From CAMDPA01 sp963825625 (lineage in GTDB: Bacteria; Pseudomonadota; Alphaproteobacteria; Rhizobiales; Hyphomicrobiaceae), in contig CAWGUF010000020.1 of NCBI GenBank assembly GCA_963825625.1, forward strand, positions 1-64,000: a DNA stretch of 64,000 bases, in the 5' to 3' direction. Below the pieces are notes generated by a model. The model made no database searches, was not told the DNA's origin, and worked only from the letters and a program-made list of their open reading frames with translations. Positions 28,159 to 37,945 of this stretch are shown one piece after another. The stretch's first letter is position 1. Each line of letters begins with the position of its first letter. The translations under genes were made by a program, and so were the position numbers.

Positions 28159-30235
28159 TCAACGCAGCACCGCCAGCCCGTCCGCGGCAACGACACCCTT
28201 GCCCTCTTCAAGAACGAACAGGGGATTGATCTCGGCCTCCGCCAATCGCTCCCCGAGCGCCTCAGCCATGCGCGCGAACGCGACAATGGCATCGACCAGC
28301 GCCGATTTATCTCGCACGGGCTGGCCGCGATAGCCGTCGAGCAGTGGCGCGGATTTGAGGCCCGCGATCATCTCCCGTGCGTCCGACTCGTCGATTGGCA
28401 GCAGCCGTACCGCGGTATCGCCGACGAGTTCGGCCCCTATCCCGCCCAGGCCGAGCAGGATCGCCGGTCCCAGCTGCGCATCCCGCACGAAGCCGAGGAT
28501 CAACTCCAGCCCGCCTGCCACCATTTCCTGAACAAGAATGCCTTCGGGCTCCACGCCGGTTGCGCCGCGAACGTCGCTGAGCATGGCCGCGGCGCAGCGT
28601 GCCACCTCGTCCGCTGCAACGCCCACCTTCACGCCGCCGACGTCGCTCTTATGGGCGATTGCACGCGACAGCACCTTGAGCACGACGCGATCACCGAACG
28701 TCCTGGCGGTCACGGCCGCGGCCTCTGGCGTCTCCGCTGCAGCCTCGCGCACCACAGGCACGCCGAAGTGTGCGAACAACCGCTTGGCTTCCGCCTCGTT
28801 CAAAGTGCCGATTGAGAGGGCAGGAACGTCTTCAGATCGCACCGCTACAGGATCGTGCGGCAACCCTCGCCGCTGCCCGTCTCGCCACATCGCCGCGAGC
28901 GCTGCGGCCAACCCTTCCGGCGAGGCGAATGCGGGAATGCCCTTGGCGTTGAGCAGGGCCACGATGTGCGGCGCATGCGGACTGACGAAGGCGAGCAGCG
29001 GTTTCTCGGTCTTTTGCTGGCAGTCGGCGATCGCCTCGGCGGCAATCGTTGGATGCGCCAGTGCCGACGATCCCACGACCGCTACGACCGCGTCATAGCT
29101 GGGGCTGTCGAGCAGTGCACCGATGGCTGCGCGTAGCACGTCGGGCTTTACGCCCGCAAGCGTGACGTCGACAGGATTTTGGGTCGCGGCGGCCTGCTCC
29201 GAATCGAGCAGCTTAGCGAGCCGGTCTGCCGTAGCCGGGTCGGGCTGCGGCAACTCCAGGCCCAGCAGTCCGCACGCATCCGCGACCAATGTGCCGGCTC
29301 CGCCCGTAGACGTGATCACCGCCAGCCTCGGTCCAGCGGGCCGCCTGCCGCAGGCCAGCCCGGCCGGAATGTCGATCAGATCGGAAAACGTTTCTGCTCT
29401 GATGACCCCGGTCTGGCGGAACAGCGTGTCATACATCGCATCCGAGCCGGCCAGCGCTCCGGTATGTGATATGGCAGAGCGCGCTCCGGCCTCGGACCGG
29501 CCGACCTTGAAGGCGACCAGTGCCTTGCCCGCAACTGCGGCGCGCTTTGCCGCTTCGCGGAACCCTTGTGGCGAGCGCAAACCTTCCAGATACAAGGCGA
29601 TGACATCCGTCTCCGGATCGTCGATCAGCAACTCGATGAAGTCGACCGTCCCCAGGTCGGCTTCGTTGCCGGTGGAGATCAGCCGCGCGAAACCGACCCC
29701 GCGGTCTGCCGCCCGCGACAGCAGCGCCCCCAGGATGCCACCCGATTGCGAGACTACTGAAATGCGGCCAGCCGGCAGGTCTCCGATCTCCAGCGCCCCG
29801 GTCGCCGATAGCATGATGCGGTCGACCAGATTGACGATGCCGATCGTATTCGGGCCCAGCAGCCGCATATCCCCGGCGGCCTCTTTGAGCGCGATCTGGC
29901 GGCGTGCACCCTCGGCTCCCGGTCTCGCCGAAGCCGCCCGCGAGCACGATCGCAGCCGCCGTCCCGCGTGCGGCAAGTTCGCGGACCGCCTCGGCGGCAC
30001 GCTCCGGGCCGACCAGCACGATCCCGACATCGGGGGCATCTGGCAGCGAGGCGACATCGGGGTAGCAGGCAAGTCCCTGGATCGAGTTCGCGCGCGGATT
30101 AACCGGAAAGATGGCTCCGGCAAATCCGTGTTTGAGCAGGTACGAGACCGGTCGTCCCGCCGTCTTGGCCGGATCTGTCGAGGCACCGACCACCGCGACG
30201 CTGGCCGGCTGCAAGAGCTTCCACAACGCGTTCAA
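28159..30235 (-). CDS. Acyl-CoA synthetase, NDP-forming (one frameshift)
   Basis: About 691 residues after bridging one break. Order: CoA-binding Rossmann domain (MNALWKLLQPASVAVVGAS, as in succinyl-CoA synthetase alpha), ligase domain with the phospho-His in AISHTGALAGSD, then an ATP-grasp beta part (HKSDVGGVKVG, VQEMVAGGLELILGF, EINPLFV). It makes acyl-CoA from a carboxylate, CoA and ATP, giving ADP and phosphate. The frame shifts near 29917 in GGFGETG/AEGARRQ by one inserted base. The start is TTG at 30235, preceded by GGAGG, and overlaps the stop of the upstream enoyl-CoA hydratase in TTGA, so the two are translationally coupled. With the TRAP system next door it suggests uptake and activation of an organic acid. 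Confidence 0.87.
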
Positions 30236-31047
30236 GTCTTGCTGCCTCCGCTCTTTTCCGCCGCTCGTTGACGGGACTGTTCGAGAAACGCTCGGACCGA
30301 GTCCTGATGCTCGCTCGTCGTATAGCAGATGCCCTGCGCCTCGCTGCCCTTCTGGAACACCTCCGCGCGCGGGGTCTCGAACGTCTCGTTGAGAATGGTC
30401 TTGGCAAGTGCGATCGCCGGTGCGGAACCCTGGCTCAGCTCGCGCGCCCAGTTTGCGGCCTCATCGAGGAGAGTGTCCGCTTCGGTGGCGATACGGTCGA
30501 TCATGCCGATTTCGAGCGCCTCCTCCGGCTTCAGGCGGCGCCCGGAGAAGATCAGCTCCTTCGCCTTCACCAGTCCGACCCGGCGCGGCAGGAAGTACAT
30601 GCCGCCGCCGTCAGGAATGAGCCCGCGATGCACGTAGCTCATGGTCAGCATGGCCTTCGGGCTGGCGATGATGAAATCGCAGGCCAGCGCCAGGTCGCAG
30701 CCCAGCCCCGCCGCAGCGCCGTTGACGGCGGCGATCGTCGGCTTTGGCAGCATGTGCAGGCTGGAAATGAAATGATGTGTGCGCTGTTGGCGTCGCCAGC
30801 CATTGATGGCGACCGAGCCAGCCGGCGCTTTGAGCCGCTCCTCCATGCCGCGGATATCGCCGCCGGCTGAAAAGCCCTTTCCCTTGCCGGTCAGCACCAG
30901 CGCGCGGATCTGGTCATCGCGGGTGATCGTGTCCAGCGCTGCCAGCAGGTCTGTCCGCAACGCATCGTCGATGGCGTTCAACACATCCGGTCGGTTGAGC
31001 GACACAGTGGCGACGCCGCCGTCGACTTTCATTTCCACAAATGACAT
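30232..31047 (-). CDS. Enoyl-CoA hydratase/isomerase family protein
   Basis: 271 residues of the crotonase fold. Visible: TVSLNRPDVLNAIDDAL, the oxyanion-hole segment GKGFSAGGDIRGM, and the second half AAVNGAAAGLGCDLALACDFIIAS. In the second catalytic position the sequence is YVHRGLIPDGGGMYFLPRRVG, where hydratases usually have Glu before the Gly; here Asp-Gly-Gly points to an isomerase or a variant hydratase. The Met at 31047 has a canonical AGGAGG. It is the first gene of a two-gene unit with the NDP-forming acyl-CoA synthetase. Confidence 0.86.
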   Translation of the reverse strand: MSFVEMKVDGGVATVSLNRPDVLNAIDDALRTDLLAALDTITRDDQIRALVLTGKGKGFSAGGDIRGMEERLKAPAGSVAINGWRRQQRTHHFISSLHMLPKPTIAAVNGAAAGLGCDLALACDFIIASPKAMLTMSYVHRGLIPDGGGMYFLPRRVGLVKAKELIFSGRRLKPEEALEIGMIDRIATEADTLLDEAANWARELSQGSAPAIALAKTILNETFETPRAEVFQKGSEAQGICYTTSEHQDSVRAFLEQSRQRAAEKSGGSKT

Positions 31048-31220
31048 CAATCGCCTCCTAGATATCGGGCGCCGGCTTGGAACCGGAGCCTGTGCCTTCG
31101 TCGCGTGGTTGACGCGTAGCGGCAGGACTGCCGGCACCGGTTCCAATTTATAGCAGCGCTGTGTATTCTCGCCGCCAGATTCCCATTCCCTGCCGTCTCC
31201 AGGCATTCAGGATCAATTAG

Positions 31221-32951
31221 ATGCAGATACTGCTCCGAGGTAACACGCTGCAGCGGGCCCGGCTCGTCTCGGGCCTGATCCTGTTCGCGTTTGCGCTGAC
31301 CCACTTCCTGAACCATGCGATGGGCCTGTACGACGTCAAGATCATGCACGACTTCCAGCAGGTTCGCCTGTTCGTCACGCGATCCTGGCCCGGCACGATC
31401 ATCCTCGTTGCTGCCCTGGTGGTCCACATAGTATTGGCGCTTGCCAAGGTGGCCGAGCGCAAGACGTGGAATCTGCCACCCTGGGAGATGCTGCAGCTGG
31501 GCTTTGGAGTTCTGATTCCGTTCCTCCTGTTTCCCCATATCGTCAACACCCGCATAGCCAACAACTATTTCGGCGTCGAGGACAGCTACCTTTACGAGCT
31601 TGCCCGGTTGTGGCCGAACAGCGCGATCCTGCAGAGCACGCTGTTGTTGCTGGTGTGGGTCCACGGCTGCATCGGAATACATTTCTGGTTGCGGCTTTAT
31701 TCGCCATACCGCGCCGCGCAGCCCGTGCTCGTCTTTCTGGCGATCGCCGTTCCGCTGCTGGCGCTTGCAGGCTTCATGAAGTCCGGCGAGGCGGTCGCGC
31801 AACTGATAAAGGACCCTGACAGTTTCCGTCAGGTCAAGGAGTTGACCCGCTGGCCAAGTGAGGCTGCCGGCGCGCAACTGGCGGAATATCGCGCCTGGAC
31901 TCGCCTGGGTTTTGCCGGTCTGCTGGGCCTTGTCGCGGCCTACATCGGCATCCGCTACCTGCAACGGATCGCGCAGCCGAAGATTACCGTGCGCTACGTC
32001 GGCGGCCCCACGGTCAAGGCCCCGCCGGGCGCCAGCCTGCTCGAGATCAGCCGCATGCACCGCATCCCGCATGCCGCGGTGTGCGGTGGTCGGTCGCGCT
32101 GTTCCACCTGCCGGGTGCGCATCGACGATGCCGCGATCCCGCTGCCGCCCCCCAGTTTCCCGAATCGGTGACGCTGGGCTCGATCCAGGCGCCTGCGAAC
32201 GTACGCCTTGCCTGTCAGGTGCGACCGACATCGTCGATCACGGTGACGCAGGCTGCTGCGTCCCGGTTCCACCGGTCCCAATGCTGCAGACCTGCAGGAG
32301 ATGGATTCGGGTGGCGTCGAGAAGGAGCTTGCAGTCCTGTATCTCAACATGCGCGAGTTCACCGAGCTGTCGAAGAAGAAACTGCCCTATGACGTCGTGT
32401 TCATCCTGAACGCGTTCTTCAATGCAACCGGCACAGCGATCGCCACCCAGGGCGGCTGGATCGATAGCTTCGCGGGCGATGGGCTCTATGCCGTGTTCGG
32501 TCAGCGTCACGGCGCCCAGGCAGGCTGCCGGCAGGCATTGCGGGCTGCCCGCGCCATCGACCTTGCGCTTGATCACGTCAACGCCGTGCTGGCCTCCGAG
32601 ATTGCAAAGCCGATGCAGGTCGGCATCGGTATTCACGTCGGCATGCTGCTGCTTGGGCGCGTTGGTTTCGGCGAGGCGGTCGACCTGACAGCCATCGGCC
32701 CCGCGGTAAAGACGGCGCGGGCGCTCGAAGGCGTGGCCAAGGAGAAGGGCGTCCAGATCATCATGTCCGAGGAGGTCGCACGTCAGGCCGGCTGGCCCAA
32801 TGCCGACCAGGCCAGCAGCGAGATTGGCCTGCCCGGATTCCCTGCGCCTATGAAGGTGGTCGCCATGCAGCGCGGTCGCGATATGCCTGCAACCATCCTG
32901 GCGGGTGGCAAGAGCGGCGTCGGTGGCGCACTCGAGGATGCGGCCGAGTAG
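31221..32951 (+). CDS. Membrane cytochrome/ferredoxin-cyclase homologue with degenerate cyclase domain (two frameshifts)
   Basis: About 576 residues after bridging. Residues ~1-255: six membrane helices with conserved His in HFLNHAMGL, VVHIVLAL, FPHIVNTR and WVHGCIGIHFW, like a succinate-dehydrogenase cytochrome b anchor. Then a [2Fe-2S] ferredoxin domain (CGGRSRCSTC and a later LACQV). The last ~180 residues align with class III nucleotide cyclases, but the first metal Asp is Asn (LYLNMREFT), the base-selecting Lys is Ser (IDSFAGDG), and the transition-state Asn and Arg are Lys and Ala (AVKTARALE); only the second metal Asp remains. It is probably catalytically dead. The frame shifts near 32150 (loss within a C6 run) and 32251 (one extra base). 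The intact paralogue is at 36077. Confidence 0.82.
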
Positions 32952-33074
32952 GCGCGCTGCGGCTCCAGGAACTTTGGGCCCAAAAATATGCCCCGAAAAA
33001 CTATGCTCCAAGGGCCCGTGTAGCAGGGCGTGCGCATGAGCAGGTGGCTTTCCTGATGCGCCGTGATGGTCCCC

Positions 33075-34385
33075 TCAGTAGCGGCCCATGTCGTTCATCG
33101 ATGGCGGGGGCGGCGGCTGACGGCCGGCCCGCACCCCGAGCCAAGCACCGACCAGGGCGCCAACTGCCGCCAGCGCCGGCAGCAGCGGGCCGCCGATGCA
33201 GCTGTCCGTCGAACACTCCGGATTAATGAGCGTGCCTGCAAGGATGGCGGCCAGCGCTCCGCCGATTGCGCCGCCGCAAATGCCCACCAGTCCATAGAAC
33301 AACGCGCGGAAGCCTTGGTTTTCCATGAGCGTTTCGGGCTTCTCCGGCTCCAGCGGCAGGTCTTCTTCGTCGAACGGGGATGGCCGGTTGCCGAGCGTGT
33401 CGGTTGGTTCCGCAGGCGCGGCGGCAGCAGTCGGCTTGCTACCTGACCTCGCACTCTGTGTGCGCATCAGCTCTTCCCGCCAATGCGCGATGCTGGCGGG
33501 CCGGGCAGCTGCGGACAACTGCAGGCCGGCGTCGACGGCGGCCAGGAAATCGGCGCGGTAGCGCCCTTCCGTAACGCCAGCTACGGGCTTCAATGTGTCT
33601 CCCGCAAGTCGCTCGTGCGCTGCCGGAGGCGGCTGCCCGGTAATGGTGTAGTAGAGCGTTGCAGCCAGCGCGTAGATATCGGTCCGCGGCCCGGTCTCCA
33701 CCGCGCCCGAGCCAAGCAGCTCCGGCGCAGAATAGGCATGGCGCGCCGTCGTGTTGCGGTCGGTCCTGCGCCGCATCCCGACCCGGCAGCCACCGAAATC
33801 GACCAGTACCGGCGTGCCATCGTCCCGGATCAGGATGCTATCCGGGCCGATATCGTAATGCAGCATGCCGGCCGCGTGTACGCCTTCGAGGCCTTGCAGC
33901 AGCGGCACCAGCAGCTTGTCGATTTCCTCCTGCGTCGGCAGTCGCCTGAACTCGTGCAGCCAGATGCCGAGATCGCGTCCCTGCTCGTAGTTCATGCCGA
34001 CATAGCCGGTGCCCCCCACCTCGGTGACGCCGTGCACCGCGATTATCGACGGATGCCTCACCTTTTGCAGCGACCGGGCCTCTGCCAGAAAGCGGTCGAG
34101 CCCCCACGTGAATTCCGGCATGCCGGCCGCAAGTGCCCGCACTGTCGGGCCGTCTCGATAGGCGATCGTCCGCGGGAAGTACTCCTTCAGCGCATACCGC
34201 TTTCCGCGGCCTGCGTGCTCGGTGACGTAAGTGATGCCGTACTCGCCTGCACCGAGCACCGATAGGATCGTGAGCTCGCCCACACGCGTCCCGGTCGACA
34301 GCGGACTGAAGCCCTGCACCCAGTCCGACGCGGGCTTGGCCGCCGCGTGGTAGGGCGTGCTGGGCTTCAGGATCTCATCGCTCAT
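33075..34385 (-). CDS. Atypical membrane-anchored Ser/Thr protein kinase
   Basis: 436 residues. Hanks-type kinase at residues ~30-300: Gly loop LGAGEYGITYV, VAIK-type Lys in YALKEYF, helix-C Glu in FLAEARSL, catalytic loop HYDIGPDSILI, DFG in LVDFGGCR, and AYSAPEL. The catalytic loop departs from HRDxxxDN: Arg is Tyr, and the Mg-binding Asn is Ser, so activity may be weak or absent. The C-terminal part has a charged linker and two hydrophobic segments (LFYGLVGICGGAIGGALAAI and LLPALAAVGALVGAW), which would anchor it. The Met at 34385 has GGAGG upstream. It lies between two cyclase paralogues and next to an OmpA-family gene on the same strand. Confidence 0.83.
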   Translation of the reverse strand: MSDEILKPSTPYHAAAKPASDWVQGFSPLSTGTRVGELTILSVLGAGEYGITYVTEHAGRGKRYALKEYFPRTIAYRDGPTVRALAAGMPEFTWGLDRFLAEARSLQKVRHPSIIAVHGVTEVGGTGYVGMNYEQGRDLGIWLHEFRRLPTQEEIDKLLVPLLQGLEGVHAAGMLHYDIGPDSILIRDDGTPVLVDFGGCRVGMRRRTDRNTTARHAYSAPELLGSGAVETGPRTDIYALAATLYYTITGQPPPAAHERLAGDTLKPVAGVTEGRYRADFLAAVDAGLQLSAAARPASIAHWREELMRTQSARSGSKPTAAAAPAEPTDTLGNRPSPFDEEDLPLEPEKPETLMENQGFRALFYGLVGICGGAIGGALAAILAGTLINPECSTDSCIGGPLLPALAAVGALVGAWLGVRAGRQPPPPPSMNDMGRY

Positions 34386-34560
34386 CGTACCTCCAGCATG
34401 GTCGAACCTATGTCGGCGCAGCGAAAAACTGACAGGCGGCTGCGCCCGTTTTCGAGGCACGCCGCTACCACGTCAAGGGGGCACTGACCCTCCTCCAGGC
34501 AAGTTCCAAGCGCGCCAGGCTGGTCTCTGGCCAACAGGGTCGCCCGAAGCGGCCGTCGCG

Positions 34561-35760
34561 TCAACGCGCCAGTTGCGACGTCCAGTTGATGATCTGCACG
34601 CGCCTGTTTTGCACAGCATTCGGTTGTTTCGGCAGCTTCAGCCTGCTCTCGCCATAGCCGCGGCTGACGAGCCGGTTTTCCCCAATGCCGAATTTATCGA
34701 TCAGATACTTGCGCACTGCCGCTGCCCGCTCTTCGGACAGCCGCTGATTGTATTCGGGACGGCCCTTTGCGTCCGTGTGGCCGGCGATCAGGAATGTTGC
34801 GGCCGCAAGCCGTGGATCGCTCAATGCCTGGCCCAGTATATCGAGTGTCGCGATGGCGCGTCTTGAAACGCGCGCCGTGTCGAAGTCGAAATAAACCTCG
34901 ATGTCCACCGTCGGCAGCTTGCGCTGTCGGGCAATGTCCACCGCGTCGGGCGGAACGGCAGGTATCGCCGGCGGCCGGCCCGGCAGCGTCAGGGCAGGCC
35001 GCGGCACGGCGACCGGCTTCGGCGGCGCGGCTTGCTGCGGCCGCTGCACAGGGGGCTCAGGTTTGCTGACGACTGGTGGTGTCGGGACGGGTGCCGGGGC
35101 GGCAACAGCCGGCGCGCGTGGCCGGATCGGATCGGTTTTGGGCCGCTCCTCAGGCGCAGGTGCAGTCACCGCCACAGGTGGTTTGGGCGGGGCCGGCGGC
35201 GGCGTGACCGGGATAGCCGTTTTGGGAGCTTCGACTGGCGGCGTGACCGCAACCGGCCCAGCCGGCGGAATTGCTGGAACGCGCGCCCGCTCTGTTTCCG
35301 GAGATGGTGATGGTTCTGGTGCTGGCGCGGCCTGCTCGATCCTTGGCGGTGCTGCCGGTGGGGACGGACGGGCCGGTTCCACGGTCGGTTCGGCCGGTAG
35401 CTTCGCCGCCTCGGCCGGTGCCTCAGGCGGTGCTGGAAGCTCGGCCGGTGCAGCGATGCTCGGCTGCGGCCTAGCCTCGGCCGGCACGGATGGTGGCGGC
35501 GGCGGAGCAACCGGTGTCAACTCGGCCGTCGGCGGTGCCTGCGCTGGCGCGGCAGGTGGAGGCGGCGTCGCGGCGGCCGGCCCGCTCTTCTGCTGGCCCT
35601 TCAGCATCCGGATCAGGTCCTCGACGGCGCGCTTATCCGACTGCGATTGGGCCTTCCCCATCAGGTCCTTCACGCCCTGCGCCATGGCGGGTTGAAGGCC
35701 ATACGGCGCTGTGAGCAGAGTGAGTGCTACCAGGGTCAGACCTGCAACTGAGCGGCGCAT
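34561..35760 (-). CDS. Pro-rich OmpA-family protein
   Basis: 399 residues. Signal peptide (MRRSVAGLTLVALTLLTAP, cleavage near AMAQ), then a very long Pro/Ala linker from about residue 58 to 270, and a C-terminal OmpA/MotB peptidoglycan-binding domain: VYFDFDTARVSRRA, AGHTDAKGRPEYNQRLSEER and NAVQNRRVQI, with the Asp and Arg that hold diaminopimelate. It would link to the wall while the linker spans the periplasm. The Met at 35760 is chosen for the signal peptide; the upstream open frame is not coding-like. It is 175 bp upstream of the kinase gene on the same strand and may be co-regulated with it. Confidence 0.8.
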   Translation of the reverse strand: MRRSVAGLTLVALTLLTAPYGLQPAMAQGVKDLMGKAQSQSDKRAVEDLIRMLKGQQKSGPAAATPPPPAAPAQAPPTAELTPVAPPPPPSVPAEARPQPSIAAPAELPAPPEAPAEAAKLPAEPTVEPARPSPPAAPPRIEQAAPAPEPSPSPETERARVPAIPPAGPVAVTPPVEAPKTAIPVTPPPAPPKPPVAVTAPAPEERPKTDPIRPRAPAVAAPAPVPTPPVVSKPEPPVQRPQQAAPPKPVAVPRPALTLPGRPPAIPAVPPDAVDIARQRKLPTVDIEVYFDFDTARVSRRAIATLDILGQALSDPRLAAATFLIAGHTDAKGRPEYNQRLSEERAAAVRKYLIDKFGIGENRLVSRGYGESRLKLPKQPNAVQNRRVQIINWTSQLAR

Positions 35761-36076
35761 GGAAGTCCCATTGTTGGGCCGGAAGTGAACGTGTTCGGGC
35801 GAAAATCCGGTATGCGGCAAGCACCTGTTCGCGCCGCGACCCAAGTACGCCGGACGGTCGCAGGCGCAACGGCATGCAAAACCAACTCTATCCCTTGTTA
35901 TAGTCGCCAGCTGTCCCCCGCAAGACACCGCGAGCCAGGATCGTCGAGTGTTGTTTACGGGGCCGCAGCGAGAGCAGCCCGAATTGACCGAGCTTGTGGT
36001 ATTCGACCTGCATGGCAAACTCGCGTAGGACCCGGCAACCCGAACGTGGCTCCCGCAACGAGGCTTTGGTGAGGGA
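35761..36076. other. Intergenic region before second cyclase, nothing specific
   Basis: About 316 bp between the divergent OmpA-family and cyclase genes. A -10-like ttatagt follows cccttg at about 35890-35905, but no CRP-type palindrome or other operator is evident. Confidence 0.35.
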
Positions 36077-37789
36077 ATGAGCGGCAGCGCGGTAGCACCA
36101 GTAATGCAGGGCAGCTGGGCGCAGCGCTTGAGGATCGCCTCCGGCCTGGTCCTGTTCGTGTTCGCATTGTTCCATTTCATCAATCACGCGCTGGGCCTGG
36201 TCAGCGTCGATGCCATGCATGGTTTCCAGGCCTGGCGGACGGCCGTTCAGCGCACGTGGCCCGGCACCTTCGTCCTTGGCGGTGCACTTGTCGTCCATAT
36301 CGCGCTGAGCCTGGCCAAAATCGCGACCCGAACCAGCTGGCGCATGCCTTGGTGGGAGGCTGCACAGATCGTGCTCGGCCTGACGATCCCGTTCCTGCTG
36401 TTTCCCCACATCGTCAACACTCGGATTGCGCACGTCTTTTTCGGTGTCAATGATGCCTATGCCTATGAGCTGGCGCGGCTCTGGCCGGACAAGGCACTGA
36501 TCCAATACACACTGCTGCTGATGGTGTGGGTGCATGGCGTCATGGGCATCCATTTCTGGCTACGCCTGTGGGAGCCTTACCGCCGCGTCGCACCCGTGCT
36601 GTTGGTCGCAGCCGCTCTGATCCCGCTGGCCGCACTTGCCGGTTTCGTGACCTCGGGGCGCGAGATTGCCGCGGTGATCGCCGATCCCAATGGCTTGCGC
36701 CAGCTCAAGCAGGTGACGTCATGGCCCGACGCGGCATCCGAAGCCCGCCTTGCCCAGATCCGCTCGTGGTTCGTCTATGGCTTCGGCGCCTGCATCCTCG
36801 TGGCCGCCGCTCTCCTCGTCCGTCGGTTCGCCACCCAGCAGTCGCAGCCCAAGCTCGCCATCAGCTATGCGGGCGGGCCGACGATCACGACCAACATCGG
36901 TCCGACGCTGCTTGATATCAGCCGCGCCCATAACGTACCGCACGCCGCCATCTGCGGCGGACGCGGTCGTTGCTCCACCTGCCGCGTTCGCATCGACAAG
37001 GGCCATGAGCTGCAACCGGCGCCGCAGTATGTGGAGGCCGCCGCCCTCAACGCCATCGGCGCACCGCCCTCGGTCCGCCTCGCCTGCCAGCTGCGACCGC
37101 AATCCAGCCTGACCGTCACCCGCCTGCTGCGGCCCGGCAGCACCGGCCCGTCAGCGGCTGGACAGCTCGAGACCGATGCGGAGGGCATGGAGCGTATCCT
37201 GGCGCTGATGTTCCTCGATGTGCGCAATTTCACGCGCATGATGCAGGCGAAACTACCCTACGACGTGGTCTACATTCTCAACGAGTTCTTCGCTGCCACA
37301 GGCAAGGCGATCACGACGCACGGCGGCACCATCGACAAGTACCTGGGCGATGGCCTGCTGGCCGTGTTCGGTCAGCACGGCGGTCCCGAGGTTGGCTGCC
37401 GCCAGGCTTTGCAGGCAGCCCGCGCGATCGATCTTGCGCTGGACCATGTCAATGCCCGCCTCCAGTCCGAGCTGCCACATCCCATCGAGATCGGCATGGG
37501 TATTCACGCCGGCCCGCTGCTGATGGGCCGCATCGGTTGGGGTGAGAGCGTCGATATGACCGTGATCGGTCATACCGTGAACGCGGCGAGCCGCCTGGAG
37601 GCATTGACCAAGGAAAAGCACTGCCAACTCGTGATCTCGCGCGATGTCGCGCAGTACGCGGGATGGAACGTCGGCACGACTGGCGAGGAGATCGAGGTCC
37701 GTGGTATCGCCACGCCGATTGAGATCATTCCGATTACGCGCGGCCGGGACCTGCCTCCGGACATCCTTGGCATCAGCTGGGCGGGCTGA
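36077..37789 (+). CDS. Heme/ferredoxin-type class III adenylate cyclase (CyaC-like)
   Basis: 570 residues. Six-helix membrane domain with conserved His (HFINHALGL, VVHIALSL, FPHIVNTR, WVHGVMGIHFW), an adrenodoxin-like [2Fe-2S] domain with C-x5-C-x2-C (CGGRGRCSTC) and the last ligand in LACQL, then a class III cyclase domain with all key residues: metal Asp in FLDVRNFT, Lys and second Asp in IDKYLGDG, transition-state Asn and Arg in TVNAASRLE. It should make cAMP in response to heme, quinone or redox state. A membrane heme-binding cyclase of this general type, CyaC, is known from Sinorhizobium meliloti; the match is from family knowledge, not a search. The ribosome-binding site GAGGG is close to the ATG. 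Confidence 0.88.
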   Translation: MSGSAVAPVMQGSWAQRLRIASGLVLFVFALFHFINHALGLVSVDAMHGFQAWRTAVQRTWPGTFVLGGALVVHIALSLAKIATRTSWRMPWWEAAQIVLGLTIPFLLFPHIVNTRIAHVFFGVNDAYAYELARLWPDKALIQYTLLLMVWVHGVMGIHFWLRLWEPYRRVAPVLLVAAALIPLAALAGFVTSGREIAAVIADPNGLRQLKQVTSWPDAASEARLAQIRSWFVYGFGACILVAAALLVRRFATQQSQPKLAISYAGGPTITTNIGPTLLDISRAHNVPHAAICGGRGRCSTCRVRIDKGHELQPAPQYVEAAALNAIGAPPSVRLACQLRPQSSLTVTRLLRPGSTGPSAAGQLETDAEGMERILALMFLDVRNFTRMMQAKLPYDVVYILNEFFAATGKAITTHGGTIDKYLGDGLLAVFGQHGGPEVGCRQALQAARAIDLALDHVNARLQSELPHPIEIGMGIHAGPLLMGRIGWGESVDMTVIGHTVNAASRLEALTKEKHCQLVISRDVAQYAGWNVGTTGEEIEVRGIATPIEIIPITRGRDLPPDILGISWAG

Positions 37790-37945
37790 GGCTCGGGCCC
37801 GCCGGCCTGGCAACTGGTTTGGCCGGAAGCTGACGCCGAGCCCACGCCGCAGAATCGAGTAATGACGTTGTGATGCCGGCGACGCGATGTGGTTGGCTGC
37901 AAGGTCGCGTTGTGCGCCTGTATGTGCCGGTGAGGATCCTGCCCC

